Part shown: in pieces, positions 52,224-61,013 of the stretch
How the letters are laid out: every line of letters starts with the position of its first letter
How positions within the stretch are numbered: the stretch's first letter is position 1
Source: Nonomuraea rhodomycinica
GTDB lineage: Bacteria > Actinomycetota > Actinomycetes > Streptosporangiales > Streptosporangiaceae
DNA: 64,000 bases
NCBI RefSeq assembly: GCF_013363995.1
Contig: NZ_JABWGO010000004.1
Location: 574,239 to 638,238, forward strand
Reading direction: 5' to 3'
Program-made: the position numbers and the translations under genes
The notes under the pieces: generated by a model
What the model was told of the DNA's origin: nothing
Databases searched by the model: none
Seen by the model: only the letters and a program-made list of their open reading frames with translations

Positions 52224-52315
52224 GCTGTTTTCGAAGACCCGGCCCCGCCGGGCCTCACCGCATCACCTCTTCGTCGCACATACTGATGGCCGGCCGCTCG
52301 TACGGATGGGACATC

Positions 52316-52768
52316 ATGCTGAAGAGCCTGAGGAAGCCGAGCCGGAAGAAGACGATCCTTCGTCGATCCCTGGAAAGTCTCCTGACGGTGCGCGCGCGGA
52401 AGGCGCTGGATCTGGCCGCGCGAGAAGCAGGCGCCCGCGGCGACGACCGTGTCACAGCCGATCATCTCGTGGCGGCCCTGGCCAGCCTGAACGACGGCGT
52501 GGCTGTCATGGCGCTGGCCGGCCTGCACATCGATGTCCATGAGCCGCGCTCCCGGTCTGCGGGCGCGGATCTCGGCCAGGTCACCGAACTCGCCCGCGCC
52601 GAGGCCGCCGGACTCGGGCACCGGTACATCGGCACCGAACACCTGCTGCTCGGCCTCATCCACGCGGAAGGCGCCGAGGCATGGGGAGTGAGCCTCCAGC
52701 AGGCCCGTACCGAGGTCGTCAGGGTCCTCCACGGCGGCATCGCGGGTCGAGGCCGTGACGATCGCTGA
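52316..52768 (+). CDS. Stand-alone Clp N-domain protein
   Basis: A 150-residue protein with a double Clp-N (ClpA/ClpC N-terminal) repeat: LTVRARKALDLAAREAGARG, RVTADHLVAALASLNDGVAV, and then VTELARAEAAGLGHRYIGTE and HLLLGLIHAEGAEAWGV. No AAA+ module follows. Such proteins may serve as adaptor or decoy for ClpC substrates, or as independent factors. Start ATG 52316 (after GGATGGG) or ATG 52286. It follows tRNA-Pro by less than 100 bp. Confidence 0.82.
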   Translation: MLKSLRKPSRKKTILRRSLESLLTVRARKALDLAAREAGARGDDRVTADHLVAALASLNDGVAVMALAGLHIDVHEPRSRSAGADLGQVTELARAEAAGLGHRYIGTEHLLLGLIHAEGAEAWGVSLQQARTEVVRVLHGGIAGRGRDDR

Positions 52769-52918
52769 CCCGGGAGCGGGGCTCGGGAGCGGACCGGGGA
52801 GCGCGCCCCGGCTTTGCCACCACCAGGGCGACCCGAGGGCGGCCCGTGGCGCCGTCTTGAGGGGGAGCCCCCGAAGCTTTCAGGGGTGACCGGACCCCGT
52901 GATCCCAGAGCCCGCGAC

Positions 52919-53395
52919 TCAGGAGTCGGCGCGGAACAGCGCCCAGACGGCCTTGCCGCCCCGCGCCAGCGGGTCCCAGCCCCAGCACTGGCTGTAGGTC
53001 TCCACGATGTACAGACCGCGCCCGTTCTCCGAGACGAAGTCGGGCTCCTTGGGCGTCGGCACCTCGTCGCTCGGGTCCGCCACGGCCAGCAGCACGTGCG
53101 GCGCCACCCTCATCAGCAGCAGCTGGATGCCCTGCGGCGCGCTGGAGTACATCGCGTACCTGACCGCGTTGGTCACCAGCTCCGACACCACCAGCGCCGC
53201 GTCGTCGCTCAGCTCCGACAGGCCCCAGCTCCGCAGCGTCGAGCGCGTGACGTCGCGCGCGGTCTTCACCGAGTCGGCCTGGAAGGGGAGGGGGCACGAG
53301 GTCGTGTACGGCTTGCCGGCCGTCAGCAGGCTGTCGAAGCCCACCTCGCGGGTGATCTGCAGGCAGTCGGCAGTGGCCAAGGAGTCCTCCACCAT
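52919..53395 (-). CDS. RsbW-like ATP-binding protein (HATPase_c)
   Basis: A 158-residue GHKL ATPase of the anti-sigma/serine kinase type. N-box DDAALVVSELVTNAVRYA, G1 AVADPSDE and G2 NGRGLYIVE are present. Such proteins phosphorylate anti-anti-sigma factors or pair with Scr1-type regulators. Start ATG 53395 with GGGAGG at -14; an ATG at 53485 is in frame but less likely. Divergent from the XRE/DUF5753 regulator, a very frequent actinobacterial pairing that suggests a joint regulatory unit. Confidence 0.87.
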   Translation of the reverse strand: MVEDSLATADCLQITREVGFDSLLTAGKPYTTSCPLPFQADSVKTARDVTRSTLRSWGLSELSDDAALVVSELVTNAVRYAMYSSAPQGIQLLLMRVAPHVLLAVADPSDEVPTPKEPDFVSENGRGLYIVETYSQCWGWDPLARGGKAVWALFRADS

Positions 53396-53424
53396 CCCGC
53401 CGATACCTCCCGCAGCCCTCGATT

Positions 53425-53516
53425 TAGTGCATGTTTGGCCAAAATGCACTAGACCATCATGGGTCACGGGTCCGGGTACCTGCAAGACCCAAATGCACGT
53501 GCATGTGCAATGTGCA
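53425..53516. promoter_or_regulatory. Cluster of TGCAC/GTGCA palindromes (operator region)
   Basis: TAGTGCAT (53425-53432) is mirrored by ATGCACTA (53444-53451) around a TTTGGCCAAA dyad. ATGCACGTGCAT (53493-53504) is a perfect 12-bp palindrome, and GTGCA/TGTGCA words follow to 53516. The cluster lies between the divergent RsbW-like and XRE genes and is a likely binding array for the XRE protein. Confidence 0.65.
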
Positions 53517-53626
53517 GCAGCATGAGCGGTTACTGGTAGGGGTATCCGAATCGGACACCAGGTTGGGACCTTGTCATACCCGTCGATGTGGTGTCACTGT
53601 GTGTGCGGACCTTGATAGGAGGCAGA

Positions 53627-54493
53627 GTGACGCAGAACCAGCCGGGTTCCGGCCCTACGGCGCTGCGTATTCTCCTGGGCTCCCAGCTGCGCCGGCTCAG
53701 GGAGGCGAAGGGCGTCACCCGCGAGGAGGCGGGCCACCTGATCAGGGGTTCCGAGTCCAAGATCAGCCGCATGGAGCTGGGCCGCGTCGGGTTCAAGGAA
53801 CGCGACGTCGCCGATCTGCTCACCCTGTACGGCGTGACGGACGCCGAGGCCCGCGCCGCCGTCATCGACCTGGTGACCAAGGCCAACGAGCCCGGCTGGT
53901 GGCACCGCTTCAACGACGTCCTGCCCACCTGGTTCCAGGCGTACGTCGGCCTGGAGGAGGCCGCCGAGCGGATCAGGACGTACGAGGTGCAGTTCGTGCC
54001 CGGCCTGCTGCAGACCAAGGAGTACGCCCGGGCGGTCGTCACCGCCGGAGCGGCCGGCGTCGGCCCCGACGAGATCGCCCGCCGCGTCGACCTGCGGCTC
54101 GAACGCCAGCGCATCCTCGACCGGCCCGGCGGCCCGATCTTCTGGGCGGTCATCGACGAGGCGGCGCTGCGGCGCCCCATCGGCGGCGCCGAGGTCATGC
54201 GCGCCCAGCTGGAGCACCTGGCCGACCTGATGCGCCAGCCGAACATCACGATCCAGATCATGCCGTTCAGCTTCGGCGGGCACAGCGCCGAGGGCGGCGC
54301 CTTCAGCATCCTGCGCTTCCCCGACCGCGAGCTGCCGGACGTCGTCTACGTCGAGCAGCTCGCCAGCGCCCTCTATCTCGACAAACGCGAGGACGTCGAC
54401 CGTTACACCGAGGTGATGGAGCGGCTGTGCGCCGTCAGCACCACCCCCGACGAGACGGCCGAGTTGCTGCGGACGATCGCCGACGAGTTCTGA
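53627..54493 (+). CDS. XRE regulator with DUF5753 (Scr1-type)
   Basis: A 288-residue protein: HTH_3/XRE at about 16-75 (LLGSQLRRLREAKGVTREEA, GSESKISRMELGRVGFKE) and a C-terminal DUF5753 (VPGLLQTKEYARAVV, PNITIQIMPFSFGGHSAEGG, VVYVEQLASALYLDK). These regulators partner with small DUF397 or ATPase proteins. GTG 53627 is set by AGGAGG 5 nt upstream. No DUF397 gene is adjacent here. Confidence 0.93.
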   Translation: MTQNQPGSGPTALRILLGSQLRRLREAKGVTREEAGHLIRGSESKISRMELGRVGFKERDVADLLTLYGVTDAEARAAVIDLVTKANEPGWWHRFNDVLPTWFQAYVGLEEAAERIRTYEVQFVPGLLQTKEYARAVVTAGAAGVGPDEIARRVDLRLERQRILDRPGGPIFWAVIDEAALRRPIGGAEVMRAQLEHLADLMRQPNITIQIMPFSFGGHSAEGGAFSILRFPDRELPDVVYVEQLASALYLDKREDVDRYTEVMERLCAVSTTPDETAELLRTIADEF

Positions 54494-54540
54494 GGCCTGT
54501 TCCGGGGCCCGTCGCGTCGCTGTCGGGTGCGCACCTGCCC

Positions 54541-54546
54541 TAGACT
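54541..54546 (+). promoter_or_regulatory. Probable -10 of the tig promoter
   Basis: TAGACT in a CCTAGACTGG context, the usual form of housekeeping -10 elements in GC-rich actinobacteria, lies about 130 bp before tig. The -35 is poor. A leader stem (CTCAGCGCCGC pairing with GCGGCGCGTGAG, one bulge) lies downstream. Confidence 0.45.
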
Positions 54547-54673
54547 GGCCATCGGCGCTCGTATCCCGCCGTTGCGGAGCATGCCTCAGCGCCGCTCATG
54601 TGGGCGCGGCGCGTGAGCCGAACCGAATGGACGCGCCCGCGATCACTCGAAGCTTGATCAAGGAGACCACCCC

Positions 54674-56083
54674 GTGAAGACCGCTGTCGAGGAGCTCAGC
54701 CCGACTCGGGTGAAGCTCACTGTCGAGGTGCCGTTCGACGAGCTGCGCCCCAGCCTGGATGCGGCGTACAAGAAGGTCGCGCAGCAGGTGCGGGTCCCCG
54801 GGTTCCGTCCCGGCAAGGTCCCGGCTCGCATCATCGAGCAGCGCTTCGGCCGCGCGGTCGTGCTGGAGGAGACCCTCAACGACGCGGTGCCCAAGCTGTA
54901 CGGCCAGGCCGTCGACGAGGTCGACGTGTTCCCGGTCAGCCAGCCCGACATCGAGGTCACGAAGATCGAGGACGGTGAGCAGATCGAGTTCACCGCCGAG
55001 GTCGACATCCGGCCCAACTTCGACGTCCCCGAGTACAAGGGCGTCGAGGTGACCGTCGACTCCGCCGAGGTCACCGACGCCGACGTCGACGCCCAGCTCG
55101 ACGCGCTGCGCCAGCGCTTCGCGACGCTGACCGGCGTCGAGCGCCCGGCCACCACCGGCGACTTCGTCGTCATGGACCTGCGGGCCGAGATCGACGGCAA
55201 GAACATCGAGGAGCAGCAGGCCAGCGAGGTCTCCTACGAGGTCGGCGCCGGCTCGGTGCTCCAGGGCCTCGACGCCGCGCTCGAGGGCATGTCCGCGGGC
55301 GAGGAGAAGACCTTCCGCACCGAGCTCGTCGGCGGCGAGAACGCCGGCGAGGAGGCCGACGTCATCATCAACGTCAAGTCGGTCAAGGAGAAGGTCCTGC
55401 CCGAGCTCGACGACGAGTTCGCGCAGCTCGCCAGCGAGTTCGACACGCTGGAGGAGCTCAAGCAGAGCATCCGCGAGCAGTCCCGCCGCAACAAGCTCAT
55501 CGACCAGGTCGTCCAGGCCCGCGACAAGGCCCTCGACGCGCTGCTGGAGAAGATCGACATCCCGATCCCCGACAGCGCCCTCAAGGCCGAGGTCGACGCC
55601 CGCAAGCACAACCTTGAGCACCAGGTCGCCGAGAGCGGTCTGAGCCGTGACGCGTTCTTCCGTCTCTACCAGACGACCGAGGACGAGCGCTTCGCCGAGT
55701 TCGAGACCAGCTCGCGCAAGGCGATCAAGGTCGGCTTCGTCCTCGACAAGATCGTCAAGGCCGAGGAGCTGGGTGTCAGCGAGCAGGAGCTGACCAACTT
55801 CGTGGTCCGCCGCGCCATGGAGATGGGCGTCCAGCCCAACCAGCTCGCCCAGCACCTGGCCGACAACGACCAGCTCACGCTGGCCATGGTCGAGATCGTC
55901 CGCGACAAGGCCAAGGCCGTGCTCGGCGACTCCGCCAAGGTCGTCGACAGCGAGGGCAACGAGGTCGACCTCAAGGCCATCTACACCGAGATCAACGGTG
56001 AGCCGGTCGTCGAGGAGGACGCCGAGGCCGAGGGCGACGAGGCTGCCGCCGAGGCCGAGGCCGAGGCCAAGCCGCAGGCGTGA
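54674..56083 (+). CDS. tig: Trigger factor
   Basis: A 469-residue ribosome-associated chaperone and peptidyl-prolyl isomerase. The ribosome-docking GFRPGKVP loop is at about 43-50, an FKBP-type domain spans about 150-240 (GDFVVMDLRAEIDG, GSVLQGLDAALEGMSAGE), and the helical substrate-binding domain follows. The C-terminal 25 residues are an Ala/Glu tail. AAGGAG precedes GTG. It is followed by the antiporter and the clpP1P2-clpX block, the familiar tig-clp neighbourhood. Confidence 0.97.
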   Translation: MKTAVEELSPTRVKLTVEVPFDELRPSLDAAYKKVAQQVRVPGFRPGKVPARIIEQRFGRAVVLEETLNDAVPKLYGQAVDEVDVFPVSQPDIEVTKIEDGEQIEFTAEVDIRPNFDVPEYKGVEVTVDSAEVTDADVDAQLDALRQRFATLTGVERPATTGDFVVMDLRAEIDGKNIEEQQASEVSYEVGAGSVLQGLDAALEGMSAGEEKTFRTELVGGENAGEEADVIINVKSVKEKVLPELDDEFAQLASEFDTLEELKQSIREQSRRNKLIDQVVQARDKALDALLEKIDIPIPDSALKAEVDARKHNLEHQVAESGLSRDAFFRLYQTTEDERFAEFETSSRKAIKVGFVLDKIVKAEELGVSEQELTNFVVRRAMEMGVQPNQLAQHLADNDQLTLAMVEIVRDKAKAVLGDSAKVVDSEGNEVDLKAIYTEINGEPVVEEDAEAEGDEAAAEAEAEAKPQA

Positions 56084-56451
56084 CGCCCGTCGCGGCGAGC
56101 GCCCGAGGCGCGACGCCGCACGGCCCGCCCGCCGGGGCCCGCAAGGTCCGCACGCCCGCCGGAGCCGGCACGGCTCAGGCGGGCGTCCGCGTCTCAGGTG
56201 CGGGCCCGGCCTCCGGCTCCGCGTCCCGGGCTCGGCCTCTGGCCCCGCGTCCCGGGCTCGCGTCCGGGTCCTTTCCGCTCCGGCCGCGATCGCCCGCCCG
56301 CCAAGGGTCCGGCAGGCGCATCGGCCGCACCGGCCCGGGTACGGCCGCGCTCACCCCGTACGGCCGCGCCGACCAGGTATGGCCGCACGAACCGGGTACG
56401 GCCGCACCGACCAGGCGTGAGCCCGCGACGGCACGTTAGGCGTACATATAC
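56084..56451. other. 368-bp tig 3' region with GTACGGCCGC repeats
   Basis: Very GC-rich; the words GTACGGCCGC and GGTACGGCCGCACC recur about every 25-30 bp between 56338 and 56410. No supported gene. The last 20 bp (TTAGGCGTACATATACGG) are AT-rich and could be a weak promoter for the short RNA ending at the strong terminator. Confidence 0.45.
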
Positions 56452-56489
56452 GGCGAAGCCCCCAAATCCCATGATTTGGGGGCTTCGCC
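56452..56489 (+). terminator. Strong intrinsic terminator
   Basis: A perfect 16-bp stem (GGCGAAGCCCCCAAAT and its complement) with a 6-nt loop CCCATG, followed by GTTTTAT. This is the only terminator in the window with a clear T-run. It lies 370 nt after tig and 45 bp before the antiporter start. Confidence 0.9.
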
Positions 56490-56533
56490 GTTTTATCCGG
56501 CAGAACACCCTTTTCTTGGGCAGAACAGGGCCC

Positions 56534-58087
56534 ATGGGAGACCACCCGTTCGTCGCGATCCTGGCCTTCGGCGTCGCGCTGCTCGTCCCCGGCGTGCTGT
56601 CCAGACGCCTGAACGTGCCGGGACCGATCCTGCTCGTGCCCTTCGGCGCCCTGGTGGGCCTCCTGCCCGCCATGCGCGGGCTGCACGTGCAGCCCGAGGT
56701 GGTCCTCAACGTCTTCCTGCCGCCGCTGATCTACCGAGCGGCGTTCCTGACCGCTCCCCGCGAGAGCCGCCAGGACGCCGTCCCCATCACCGTCCTCGCC
56801 GTCGGCCTGACCACCGCCACGGCCCTGTGCGTCATGGTCGCCGCCGGCCTGGCCGTCCCCGGCCTGCCGTGGGCCGCCGCGCTCGCCCTCGGCGCCGCCA
56901 TCGCCCCCACCGACCCCGTCGCCGCCACCTCGGTGCTGCAGCGGGTCGGCGCCCCCCGGCGGCTCGTCACGATCCTGGAGGGCGAGAGCCTGCTCAACGA
57001 CGGCGTCGCCCTCACGCTGTTCGGGCTGGCCCTGTCCGGACTGTCCGGCCCCGTCACGGTCGCCGACGGCGTCCTCGAGCTGCTGCGGGTCGTCTGCGGC
57101 GGCATCCTCTACGGTCTGGCGCTCGCCTGGGTCATCGGCAAGGTGCGCCGCGTCTTCCACGACCCCGGCAGCCAGATCACGCTGTCGCTGCTGACCCCGT
57201 TCCTCGCGTACCTGCCGGCCGAGCAGCTCCACGTCTCCGGCGTGCTGGCCACCATCGTCACCGGCTTCACGCTCGGCATCAGCCCCCAGGGCGTGCTCCA
57301 GCCCGCCTCCCGGCTCACCGGCCAGGTGTTCTGGCGGGTGCTGTCCCACCTGCTGGAGTCGACCCTGTTCGTCCTGCTCGGCGCGCAGGTCATGGACGTG
57401 TTCCACGAGGTGCGCGACCGGCCCTGGACCCAGCTCGTCCTGACCGCCGTGGTGATCGTGGCCGTCGTCGTCGTGCTGCGCCTCGCCTGGACGACGCTGG
57501 TCCTGGCCCCCGTACGGGTGCGGCGGCCGATCGAACGGCGCGAGCGCGTGGTCCTCGGCTGGGCCGGGATGCGCGGGGCCATCACGCTGGCCATCGCGCT
57601 GTCCATCCCGCTGGACGCGCCCAACCGGGCCCTGCTCATCTTCCTGGCGGCCTGCGTGGTCCTGGTGACCCTCGGGGCACAGGCCACGACGCTCGCCCCG
57701 CTGCTGCGCAGGCTCGGCGTCGGAGAGCCCGAGGAGGAGGTCCAGGAGGAGGCCATGGCCCGCGAGGCGATCCTGGAGGCCGCCCTGGCGCGCCTGGACG
57801 ACCTGGCCGCCGACGACCGCGTGGACGACCGGACGGCCGAGGTGTTCCGCCAGCTGTTCGAGCTCCGCCTCGACCGGGTCAGGGAGGTCCTCGGCGACAG
57901 CGACGGCGGGGAGGGCGAGACGGCGCCCGAGTCGCACCACAAAGGGCTGCGGAAGGAGCTCGTCCGGGCCCAGCGCGAGAAATTGCGGCACCTTTACCGC
58001 AAGGGCGTGATCGGCGCCGACACCATGCGCAGGCTCGACCACGAGCTGGACGTGGAGGAGCGCCGCAGGGTCTCCGGAGGGGCCTGA
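56534..58087 (+). CDS. Na+/H+ antiporter (CPA1, NhaP/TIGR00831-like)
   Basis: A 517-residue antiporter with 12 predicted helices (about 5-420) and a charged cytoplasmic C-terminal domain. Ion-site motifs are AIAPTDPVAATSVL and EGESLLNDGVALTLF, plus GWAGMRGAITLAIALSIP. The ATG at 56534 follows a repeated GGCAGAACA word (20 bp apart) rather than a clear ribosome site. Independent of tig because of the terminator between them. Confidence 0.93.
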   Translation: MGDHPFVAILAFGVALLVPGVLSRRLNVPGPILLVPFGALVGLLPAMRGLHVQPEVVLNVFLPPLIYRAAFLTAPRESRQDAVPITVLAVGLTTATALCVMVAAGLAVPGLPWAAALALGAAIAPTDPVAATSVLQRVGAPRRLVTILEGESLLNDGVALTLFGLALSGLSGPVTVADGVLELLRVVCGGILYGLALAWVIGKVRRVFHDPGSQITLSLLTPFLAYLPAEQLHVSGVLATIVTGFTLGISPQGVLQPASRLTGQVFWRVLSHLLESTLFVLLGAQVMDVFHEVRDRPWTQLVLTAVVIVAVVVVLRLAWTTLVLAPVRVRRPIERRERVVLGWAGMRGAITLAIALSIPLDAPNRALLIFLAACVVLVTLGAQATTLAPLLRRLGVGEPEEEVQEEAMAREAILEAALARLDDLAADDRVDDRTAEVFRQLFELRLDRVREVLGDSDGGEGETAPESHHKGLRKELVRAQREKLRHLYRKGVIGADTMRRLDHELDVEERRRVSGGA

Positions 58088-58096
58088 CCCAACCTG

Positions 58097-58110
58097 CGCC
58101 GTCAGCGAAC
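58097..58110 (-). promoter_or_regulatory. ClgR-type operator upstream of clpP1
   Basis: On the minus strand GTTCGC-TGACG-GCG matches the GTTCGC-N5-GCG consensus described for ClgR, the activator of clp and lon genes in Streptomyces. It is 89 bp before the clpP1 start. A TGACCT/AGGTCA inverted pair (58128-58156) lies between it and clpP1. Confidence 0.7.
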
Positions 58111-58198
58111 AGTCCATGGACCGGGCATGACCTGTGGGCGCCGCGCGTTAAGGTCACAAGCAAAGCCAATCGATTACGACGCATCGGAAGGTGACGCT

Positions 58199-58831
58199 GT
58201 GACCAGCCCGCCGACCTTCTATCAGCCTGAGTCGCGAGGCCGTGAGAACGGCTCGTCCTTCCGGCTTGAGGACCAGCTTTACCAGCGCCTCCTGCGCGAG
58301 CGCATCATCGTGCTCGGCCAGGAGGTCAACGACGAGATCGCCAACCGCATCTGCGCGGAGCTGCTCCTGCTCGCCGCGGACGATCCCAACCGCGACATCA
58401 CGCTCTACATCAACTCGCCGGGCGGCTCGGTCAGCGCCGGCATGGCCATCTACGACATGATGGAGTACGTGCCGAACGACGTCTCCACCGTCGTGATGGG
58501 CATGGCGGCCTCGATGGGCCAGTTCCTGCTCACCGCCGGCACCAAGGGCAAGCGCTACGCCCTGCCGCACGCCCGCGTCATGATGCACCAGCCGTCGGGC
58601 GGCATCGGGGGCACCGCGGCCGACATCGCCATCCAGGCCGAGCAGATGCTGTACGTGAAGAAGACGCTGGCCGAGCGGATCGCCTTCCACACCGGTCAGC
58701 CGCTGGAGCAGATCGAGTCCGACTCCGACCGGGACCGCTGGTTCACGGCCGACGAGGCCAAGGACTACGGCTTCATCGACCACGTCGTGCGCAGCGCCCG
58801 GCAAGTGCCCTCACAGGGCCCGGTCTCCTAG
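58199..58831 (+). CDS. clpP1: ATP-dependent Clp protease proteolytic subunit 1
   Basis: A 210-residue ClpP. The serine nucleophile sits in GMAASMGQF, the histidine in MMHQPSGG and the aspartate further on (SDRDRWF). GTG 58199 with GGAAGGTGA upstream is preferred over an in-frame ATG at 58127. In actinobacteria ClpP1 and ClpP2 form a mixed tetradecamer, essential in several species. First gene of clpP1-clpP2, under a likely ClgR site. Confidence 0.97.
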   Translation: MTSPPTFYQPESRGRENGSSFRLEDQLYQRLLRERIIVLGQEVNDEIANRICAELLLLAADDPNRDITLYINSPGGSVSAGMAIYDMMEYVPNDVSTVVMGMAASMGQFLLTAGTKGKRYALPHARVMMHQPSGGIGGTAADIAIQAEQMLYVKKTLAERIAFHTGQPLEQIESDSDRDRWFTADEAKDYGFIDHVVRSARQVPSQGPVS

Positions 58832-58842
58832 GGGGAGCTGAA

Positions 58843-59466
58843 GTGAACATCGAAAGTCGTTACGTCCTCCCCTCGTTCGTCGAGCGCACGTCCTACGGCG
58901 TGAAGGAGATGAACCCGTACAACAAGCTCTTCGAGGACCGCATCATCTTCCTCGGGGTGCAGATCGACGACGCGTCGGCCAACGACGTGATGGCCCAGCT
59001 GCTCACGCTGGAGTCGCTCGACCCCGACCGTGACATCAGCATCTACATCAACTCGCCCGGCGGCTCCTTCACGGCCATGACGGCGATCTACGACACGATG
59101 CAGTTCGTCCGGCCGGAGATCCAGACCGTCTGCCTCGGCCAGGCGGCCTCCGCCGCGGCCGTGCTGCTGGCCGGCGGCACCCCGGGCAAGCGCTTCGCGC
59201 TGCCCAACGCCCGGGTTCTGATCCACCAGCCCTCCACCGAGGGCGGCGGCCAGGGAAGCGACATCGAGATCCAGGCCAGGGAGATCCTCCGCATGCGCAA
59301 CCTCCTCGAGGAGATCGTGGCGAGGCACTCCGGAAAGTCTCCTGCCGAGGTCCGTAAGGACATCGAACGCGACAAAATTCTCAACGCGGACGAGGCGAAG
59401 GCGTATGGTCTGATCGACGACATCATCCCGTCGCGGAAGAAGCGAGCTCAGGCGGTTGCTTCCTGA
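58843..59466 (+). CDS. clpP2: ATP-dependent Clp protease proteolytic subunit 2
   Basis: A 207-residue ClpP. Nucleophile in GQAASAAAVLLAGG, histidine in LIHQPSTEGGGQGSD. Starts at GTG, 11 nt after clpP1, with GGGGGAGC as ribosome site. Partner of ClpP1 in the hetero-oligomeric protease. Confidence 0.97.
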   Translation: MNIESRYVLPSFVERTSYGVKEMNPYNKLFEDRIIFLGVQIDDASANDVMAQLLTLESLDPDRDISIYINSPGGSFTAMTAIYDTMQFVRPEIQTVCLGQAASAAAVLLAGGTPGKRFALPNARVLIHQPSTEGGGQGSDIEIQAREILRMRNLLEEIVARHSGKSPAEVRKDIERDKILNADEAKAYGLIDDIIPSRKKRAQAVAS

Positions 59467-59640
59467 CGAGATGTGACGCACCGGGGCGCTGCCCAATAGG
59501 GCACGTTCCGGTGCGACTCGCCGCCAGGGGGCTCACTGAGGGCCCAGAAGACGGTAACGTCGAAACCTGAGCGGTTCGGACCGGGTCCGGAGGACACGGA
59601 TCGCGGCAGCAGGGCGGTCCCACGCAAAGGAGTATCTGGG
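59467..59640. promoter_or_regulatory. clpP2-clpX spacer with stem-loop
   Basis: GCACCGG (59478-59484) and CCGGTGC (59508-59514) enclose GCCC/GGGC, giving a two-part stem 12 bp after clpP2. It may terminate or attenuate read-through. The clpX promoter must follow; the GGTAACGT near 59556 is a weak -10 candidate. Confidence 0.5.
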
Positions 59641-60924
<1,284 letters not shown>

Positions 60925-60952
60925 GCCGCCGGCCCGAGCTCTCGCCCCGCGT

Positions 60953-60981
60953 ACGCCCCATGGTGGACAACCATGGGGCGT
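60953..60981. terminator. clpX terminator
   Basis: ACGCCCCATGGT and ACCATGGGGCGT form a perfect 12-bp stem with loop GGACA, followed by CTCCCTTTTCC. It lies 28 bp after clpX. Confidence 0.85.
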
Positions 60982-60999
60982 CTCCCTTTTCCGCCTCCC

Positions 61000-61013
61000 T
61001 AGAATGGGGCACT
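61000..61013 (+). promoter_or_regulatory. -10 element for a near-leaderless valS transcript
   Basis: TAGAAT at 61000-61005 is followed by 8 nt and then the valS GTG. That spacing puts the transcription start at or within a nucleotide of the start codon, so the mRNA is probably leaderless. No ribosome site is present, consistent with this. The -35 is not evident. Confidence 0.6.
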
